A stretch of DNA of 64,000 bases from Mactromeris polynyma (lineage: Eukaryota > Mollusca > Bivalvia > Venerida > Mactridae). Positions 60,101 to 64,000 of this stretch are shown piece by piece. The notes below the pieces were generated by a model, which was given only the letters and a program-made list of their open reading frames with translations, searched no databases and was not told the origin of the DNA. The number at the start of each line of letters is the position of its first letter. Positions within the stretch are counted from its first letter, which is position 1. Both the position numbers and the translations under genes were made by a program. The stretch is from positions 7,815,904 to 7,879,903 of the forward strand of contig JASFXZ010000018.1 in NCBI GenBank assembly GCA_032209605.1, written 5' to 3'.

Positions 60101-63100
60101 GTGATTTGGAGTTTAAGGGTTTTTTAGGAAAAGGTCTAGGGTAAGATAAAATTTCTGCCAAGTTTAGCTTGAAACAAACAATTACATACGGAATAGTAGA
60201 ATCTTGAGGTTGTTGACAAACGCAAAGCTAAAAAAATTGGGGAAAAAGTGCCCAACAGGAAAGGCTTAAATGCTCCATTACCTATTACTATCAATCACAA
60301 TGTCATTCCAATATTTTTTCAGTTCTCCAGCAGTTATTGGACACTCCTCCCACTGACAGGCCTATTGTAAAGATTGGACCCTTCACTATTACAGACAGAA
60401 GCATGCATTTTCTCAATAGCACGTTGTCTGATGAGGTATGCAATGTTTCAAAGCCTATTGTATTTTTATCGCTTTATTTTCTTAGCTATCTTTCTTTGAG
60501 GCAGCAACTTCATTTCTGCTGTAGCTGCATTTTAAAATAAGATTGCTGAAAATTAATCTTGTATTTGATATGTTTAAGTTGCAGAAATATTTTTTTATGG
60601 ACTATTAAAACCTGAATTTATTATCACATTCTGTCATCTTACAGTTTATTTTTTGTTCAATGTCTTGGACAGATTTTAAATTTTCCTGATGTTGGATATT
60701 TAAGGACAGGATTATTGTTGAGAGCAATAGAATACTGTGTAAATATTGTTGGGTACAAACATTTCCCATTAACTGATTAAGGCTCTGGATTATAATACTG
60801 AGTTTTCGTATTATAGGTTATTGATTCCTGTCTTCATCTAATGGTAACTGGACATGTATGTCATATAGATTCTGCAAACATGACAGCCATATTTGATAGA
60901 AATGGGAGACAAGACTCAACATCATACCTTCCTAGGGTTTGTTTATTCGAAGCTTTAGTTTTCTTCTGCCAAAGGCATATGGATATTGTTTTTAGCTCAC
61001 CTGTCACATTGTGACAAGGTGAGCTTTCGTGATCGACATTTGTCCGTCGTCTGTGTGTGTGCATGCGTGCGTGTGTGCGTCAAATTTCACAAGAATGTTC
61101 CTTGGGAGGCCCCCTTCTAAAAAGTTAGTTTTACATAGAGTTATATAGGAAAATTTTTAAAAATATTCTTCTCTGAAACTACAGGGTCTAGAGCTTAGAT
61201 ATTTGGTATGTAGCATCACCTAATTGACCAGTACCAAGTTTGTTTAATTTATCCAGATTGGGCCAAAAAACTTGGCAATATGTATATAGTTGACACTTAA
61301 AATATTTCCTCTTCTCCTATTGATAAATACTTTCGCACAATTGATTTTTTGGCGACCCTCTTACCAAAATATATGCTTCATTTATTTACCTATGACAGGT
61401 GAGCGATTCAGGGCCATCATGGCCCTCTTGTTGGTGTATTCTGTCTTGTCTTATAACATAGCTTTAAAATCATTTAATAGAATAATGTCATGAAACATAA
61501 AGTTTTTAGTTCAGGGTGCATCATATTGTTATTTTTTTTGATGTCTTGAAGAAGCTACCACTCGAGGCAAAATCACCGAAAACATTGAGTTCTTACTATG
61601 TACTTTAGCAATATGTTTGTTGCCAGTTCTAGCTGATGTAAGCCGCGACCGTGGCCGAGTGGTTAGTTCACTTGCCTTGTAACGGGGAGGTCCGGGTTCA
61701 AATCTCGCGACAGGTCATACCCTTCCATGAAAATTTGATAACATATCAATTGTCCTCCACATGTGGTGAAGTTGTCAGCCTTGTGGAAGGGTAGTTAGTA
61801 CTGGTGACGGTAGGTCCAGGAAAACATGGTTAGGAAAACCGTCCGCCGTATATGACTGAAATACCGTTGAAAAACGGCGTAAAACCCAATGAAACAAACA
61901 AACTAACAAACTAGCTGATGTGGATACTTTAGTTTGGCTGAAAAACGTGTAAATCTGACAAAACTTAAAAATTTACAAGTTTTCCAGCTATGCTAAAGCG
62001 GTCCCAGGAAAATTTTACTAGAGGCAGGTACTAATATTTGGACTTGAATTGGACAAAAGACTTTTGCTTGTGACCACAGTAGAGGTTGCATTTTTCATTT
62101 TAATGATTCTTGGTCAGGATGTTTACCTTGATGAAATCTAGTTCTAGTGTGATATTGGGTCATGTGAGGTCAGTAGGTCAAATAATGGAAACATCTAGTG
62201 ACCTCGAGAGGCCATATTTTGTATTTGAAATTAATGATAATTGTTCACAATGTTCATGTTTGATATTGAGTCATGTGGGTTCAAAAACTAGGCCAGAATG
62301 TCAGATAATAGGAAAACCTTGTGACCTCTTTAATGAGATCTGGTATTAATAGCAATGTGTGACAGGTGAGCTATTCAGGGCCATCATCCCCCTTTTGTTT
62401 ATTTTAGTTGCAGTTTCAGAGATATGAGACATTGATGGGTGCTGTTAATGAAGGTGACCACTGGGTTTTAATGGTAAAATATTTATAGTTTATTAAATTA
62501 TATATTATATCCTGAAACCTTGGCTGTGAAGTAATGAACTGATAAATTTCAGTACTTCCATTTTCCCTCCACTCAAATTTATCTGGGAGGAGATCACAAA
62601 TGATGTCCAAAAACAATTCTTATAGGATACTAGTATGATACAATAGCTTGCACAAGTTATGTTACACACAGTATTTAAAATACATCTATAGTTTCAACAA
62701 CATGGCAAAACATTTTTTTGGGCCTGAAAGTAAATTAATTGCTAGTTCTGTCAGTGCGGTTTGTTTAGTAAACTTTTTTTGTTTCTTTTTTCTTCACAGA
62801 TTATTATTCCTGGTGCAAAAAGGTTGGTGTATATGAACCCTTTAGGTGAATTAACAACTAAAATCAGAGCATATGAACGCAGATGGTGGTAAGTACGTCT
62901 GTAATGTTTAATGAAGTTTCAGTTCAGTCAAAAAAGAAAATTGATAATAAATGTAACTTATCTGAAATATGGAAGTTTACTAGCTATTGTAATACATTTG
63001 ATTCAATTAGAGTTTATAAGGATATAAAACACACACATATGCTGATACTTGATACTATTTTTTACGATTATGAATGTTAATTTTGTCCGAAATAGCTCAA

Positions 63101-63716
63101 ACATTCCTTTAGAAACAATTCTTTTTAGCAACTTAACAAATGTTCAAAATTAAATAAGTGTAGGAATAATAACCAGATAAGATCATAGTCTTTTTTTTCC
63201 TTTTTTTTACTGCAGCATGTTTCTGACAGAGCGTTGCAAGAGAGGAATGGAAATGGAGACCATGGGGCCTGATGGATGGTGCGTGGAGACAGTGCAACAC
63301 AACAAACAGTTTGATAGCTCTTCTTGTGGGATACATGTTATAAAGGTAATGTTTTATTAGACAAAATTCTATCCTTAAGGTTTTAAGCTGAAATAAACTG
63401 TATAGTAGCTGCACTGAATTTGTTTGTAGGCCTCCTTGGGAAAGCTGTAAAACAGTTACTGGTAATATATAAGTTGAAGAACTTTGTGCTGTGTCATGCT
63501 TGATAAACAAAAACAATTCTATTTTAAATGATAGTTTTAACTCTACATTCTGTGTCAAGGATTTGTGTTAAAGAAATGCATATTTTCCCATTTTTACAGT
63601 TTGCTGAGCAGTATCTCTCTGGCAAAGAGGAAAATGTTTTTCTTACTAGAAAAAAAATAGAAATGGAGAGAAGGAGGATTCAAATAAAGCTGCTTTCTAT
63701 TGGAATAGAAGAACAG
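47923..63716 (+). CDS. MULE transposase - SWIM - Ulp1-like protease fusion gene (both ends incomplete)
   Basis: Eighteen exons: 47923-48104, 48554-48670, 49018-49164, 49786-49997, 50846-50935, 51747-52084, 55956-56055, 56746-56881, 57219-57394, 57708-58507, 58691-58780, 59431-59697, 60323-60435, 60817-60936, 62408-62473, 62800-62888, 63216-63345, 63600-63716. Joined they give about 1,097 open codons with every phase matching. Order (residues counted from the first recovered codon): FLYWCH/WRKY-GCM1-like zinc-binding segment (about 20-150); MULE domain with D287, D348 and E463; SWIM finger CxCx9CxH (579-593); spacer with internal repeats; Ulp1/C48 domain (about 885-1080) with H981, N998, Q1046 and C1052. 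MULE transposases cut and paste DNA, SWIM fingers bind DNA or protein, and Ulp1 enzymes cleave SUMO/ubiquitin-like tags. It may be an intron-rich Mutator-like element or a domesticated host gene; no TIRs were seen inside the window. Confidence 0.85.
48554..48670 (+). CDS. MULE-Ulp1 gene exon B
   Basis: DDHEYSGLKKRRM and KKMDCPASIYIRSV: the CPA motif common in N-terminal DNA-binding fingers of MULE proteins. Phase 0-0. Confidence 0.82.
49018..49164 (+). CDS. MULE-Ulp1 gene exon C
   Basis: Ends YVSLPSNDAHRNHLTDE; the H-x2-H pair can complete the zinc site begun in the two previous exons. Phase 0-0. Confidence 0.82.
49786..49997 (+). CDS. MULE-Ulp1 gene exon D
   Basis: GKIHSLVNDGVRTVGEMKRH and FFPTNKNLRNHM: the linker between finger and transposase seen in MULE-like proteins. 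Phase 0 in, 2 out. Confidence 0.82.
50846..50935 (+). CDS. MULE-Ulp1 gene exon E
   Basis: QENLMQHIAAWRKEKSEDNF then YFVPR. Short linking exon, phase 2-2, with canonical AG and GT. Confidence 0.8.
50994..51463. mobile_element. hAT MITE in an intron
   Basis: Ends CAGGGATTCTAAAAT and the inverse ATTTTAGAATCCCTG. An exact 8-bp duplication GATATGAC lies on both sides (50986-50993 and 51464-51471). 470 bp, noncoding. CAGGG ends and 8-bp duplications are hAT hallmarks. Confidence 0.88.
51747..52084 (+). CDS. MULE-Ulp1 gene exon F: transposase core, D1 and D2
   Basis: CLLDATYCVCKCDVALFFLC carries the first catalytic Asp (DATY) and PAYFMTDYDQKE the second, in the usual MULE arrangement. Donor CCAG/GTAATT, phase 1 out. 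Reading on past the donor gives unrelated sequence, while the exon at 55956 continues the domain. Confidence 0.88.
52851..53858. repeat. Dispersed repeat with foldback ends and internal 145-bp units
   Basis: Starts with a foldback, AGCTCACCTGTCACAAAGTG followed by ACAAGGTGAGCT. Ends CAGGTGAGCG, then GGGCCCTTTGGGCCC (foldback) and TCTTGTTA. Inside, a unit of about 145 bp (TTGTCTAGACACTAGAGGTC ... AAAAACTAGGTCACAAGGTC) repeats about six times. A GTCC/GTCCG tract lies near the start (52900-52945). Noncoding, in intron F-G. Confidence 0.8.
55956..56055 (+). CDS. MULE-Ulp1 gene exon G
   Basis: DCFTYLCDFHREQSWERWLK: the C-x2-H motif between D2 and E of MULE transposases. Phase 1 in, 2 out. Follows a 3.9-kb intron. 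Confidence 0.86.
56318..56702. repeat. Truncated copy of the foldback-end repeat
   Basis: Ends GACAGGTGAGCAATTCAGGG ... GGCCCTCTTGTTAT like the repeats at 53858 and 61432. It is interrupted by the MITE at 56425-56610. Confidence 0.6.
56425..56610. mobile_element. TA-flanked MITE nested in a repeat
   Basis: TACTGTGAAATCATTTAATT at the left and TATTATTCCACAGTA at the right, roughly inverse, rich in CGCGG/CCGCG blocks. Noncoding. Confidence 0.65.
56746..56881 (+). CDS. MULE-Ulp1 gene exon H
   Basis: RMRDIARADSEESFHEAVTS and RLRIWFENQWLSASK, the helical insert before the catalytic Glu. Phase 2 in, 0 out. Confidence 0.85.
57219..57394 (+). CDS. MULE-Ulp1 gene exon I: candidate catalytic Glu
   Basis: RWVRYHRQSM and TTTNGLERQHYHLKHSYLK. 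The Glu in NGLE lies 115 residues after D2 and in the position of the NNxxE motif of MULE proteins. Phase 0 in, 2 out. Confidence 0.86.
57708..58507 (+). CDS. MULE-Ulp1 gene exon J: SWIM zinc finger
   Basis: The largest exon. SWIM motif CSCPDWKRNHLPCKHM. After it an 18-codon unit (DEFTKSPHLNLDTGVLRN) occurs twice in tandem (58039-58146). A basic segment follows near the end. The acceptor CTGCAG at 57707 is used; the open frame continuing upstream to 57655 is intron. Phase 2 in, 1 out. Confidence 0.88.
58691..58780 (+). CDS. MULE-Ulp1 gene exon K
   Basis: RKARKQPTRPRIVPLD: a basic stretch that could act as a nuclear localisation signal, then acidic/polar residues. Phase 1-1. Confidence 0.75.
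59431..59697 (+). CDS. MULE-Ulp1 gene exon L: tandem repeat linker
   Basis: Seven imperfect 12-13-codon units of the type GVERDATNPLT, with T/D/S changes. Symmetrical phase (1-1), so the exon could be skipped without a frameshift. It links the SWIM and protease parts. Confidence 0.78.
60323..60435 (+). CDS. MULE-Ulp1 gene exon M: Ulp1 N-terminus
   Basis: IVKIGPFTITDRSMHFLN and STLSDE: the start of a C48-type fold (substrate-binding strand, then 'L.DEVI'). Phase 1 in, 0 out. Confidence 0.82.
60817..60936 (+). CDS. MULE-Ulp1 gene exon N
   Basis: VIDSCLHLMVTGHVCHID, then FDRNGRQDSTSYLPR. Completes the N-terminal subdomain of the protease. Donor AGG/GTTTGT. Phase 0-0. Confidence 0.8.
60994..61432. 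repeat. Foldback-end dispersed repeat, short copy
   Basis: Starts AGCTCACCTGTCACATTGTG and ACAAGGTGAGCT; ends CAGGTGAGCGATTCAGGGCC ... GGCCCTCTTGTT. Lacks most of the 145-bp units of the copy at 52851. Confidence 0.75.
61640..61910 (+). mobile_element. tRNA-derived SINE with 11-bp target duplication
   Basis: The 5' part is tRNA-like: A box TGGCCGAGTGG, B box GGTTCAAATC, and a Ser/Leu-type D-arm. The 3' part ends ACGGCGTAAAACCCAATG and an ACAAAC tail, like conserved mollusc SINE families. CTAGCTGATGT is repeated exactly at both sides (61629-61639 and 61911-61921). Confidence 0.9.
62030..62398. repeat. Truncated foldback-end repeat
   Basis: Contains the TATTGGGTCATGTGAGGTCA-type unit and the CAGGTGAGCTATTCAGGGCC end. 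Confidence 0.6.
62408..62473 (+). CDS. MULE-Ulp1 gene exon O: catalytic His
   Basis: MGAVNEGDHWVLM: His-Trp is the C48 catalytic His motif. Ten bases after the end of a repeat. Phase 0-0. Confidence 0.84.
62800..62888 (+). CDS. MULE-Ulp1 gene exon P: Asp position is Asn
   Basis: IIPGAKRLVYMNPLGE: the strand that normally ends in the catalytic Asp (YLDPL type) has Asn. Phase 0 in, 2 out. Confidence 0.83.
63216..63345 (+). CDS. MULE-Ulp1 gene exon Q: catalytic Cys
   Basis: TVQHNKQFDSSSCGIHVIK: Gln five residues before the Cys-Gly, the C48 oxyanion-hole and nucleophile pattern. Phase 2 in, 0 out. Confidence 0.87.
63600..63716 (+). CDS. MULE-Ulp1 gene exon R (last recovered)
   Basis: FAEQYLSGKEENVFLT continues the helix after the Cys, then a charged helix KIEMERRRIQIKLLSIG. 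Donor CAG/GTGCAA; the end of the gene probably lies beyond the window. Confidence 0.75.
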
Positions 63717-64000
63717 GTGCAAACTAACATACAGTCTACATTATACACAATATTTATGTATTTTAATCATACACTTTTGTTTGCAAAAGAAAGGCTATAT
63801 AAGATCTCCAACACATCTTTTATTTACAGAATTAACCTTGTTCTTAAATATATGTTGTCTGTGAATTTCAAATTAATTGAACCAAACACAATGCCATTAC
63901 AGGTCTGTCTATTGCATAATAATCTTTGATATATTTTATTCTTCATGTATGTGCTTGTCATTTATTTGTACATTTGTTTTATGAATTATAATTGCTGATA

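Noticed and set aside
61640..61715. Functional tRNA-Ser/Leu gene
   Set aside because: The tRNA-like part is joined to a SINE body and tail and flanked by a target-site duplication.

Overview
The window is animal genomic DNA, most likely from a bivalve or other lophotrochozoan mollusc. This is an inference from its style: AT-rich, short exons with GT-AG introns, many LINE, SINE and TIR elements, and dispersed repeats of a kind common in clam and mussel assemblies. No species can be named from the sequence alone. There is one 200-base N gap (44811-45010). Two large multi-exon host-type genes dominate. I rebuilt their exons by hand from splice signals and reading phase.

Left part (1-13150) is mostly mobile DNA. 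It holds a nearly complete APE-type LINE (about 1100-6717), a mariner element with an internal deletion (7238-8239), and a compact LTR retrotransposon with two apparently identical 701-bp LTRs that carries only a zinc-knuckle ORF (8577-11046). Decayed repeats follow up to about 13150.

Middle part (13155-44606, minus strand) is one gene for a modular single-pass membrane protein. From N to C terminus the recovered protein has at least four sushi/CCP domains, a SEA domain with a GSLIV autoproteolysis-type site, a short Cys-rich module, twelve more sushi domains, one transmembrane helix and a cytoplasmic tail. Nearly all exon phases fit (sushi exons are symmetrical 1-1). The 5' end with the signal peptide is missing, probably in or beyond the N gap. 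Its introns hold a 54-bp minisatellite of about 48 units, a 2.56-kb TIR element carrying a PHD-finger exon, several MITEs, and a LINE fragment.

Right part (45011-64000): a 2.2-kb TTAA-flanked element sits inside a LINE 3' fragment. Then comes a plus-strand gene with 18 recovered exons (47923-63716), open and phase-consistent over about 1,097 codons. It encodes a FLYWCH/WRKY-GCM1-like zinc-binding N-terminus, a MULE (Mutator-like) transposase domain with a candidate D-D-E triad, a SWIM zinc finger, a repetitive linker, and a C-terminal Ulp1/C48-type cysteine protease domain. Both gene ends are incomplete. This transposase-SWIM-protease fusion is the most unusual object here. The two genes lie head to head around the gap, and nothing in the sequence ties them functionally.
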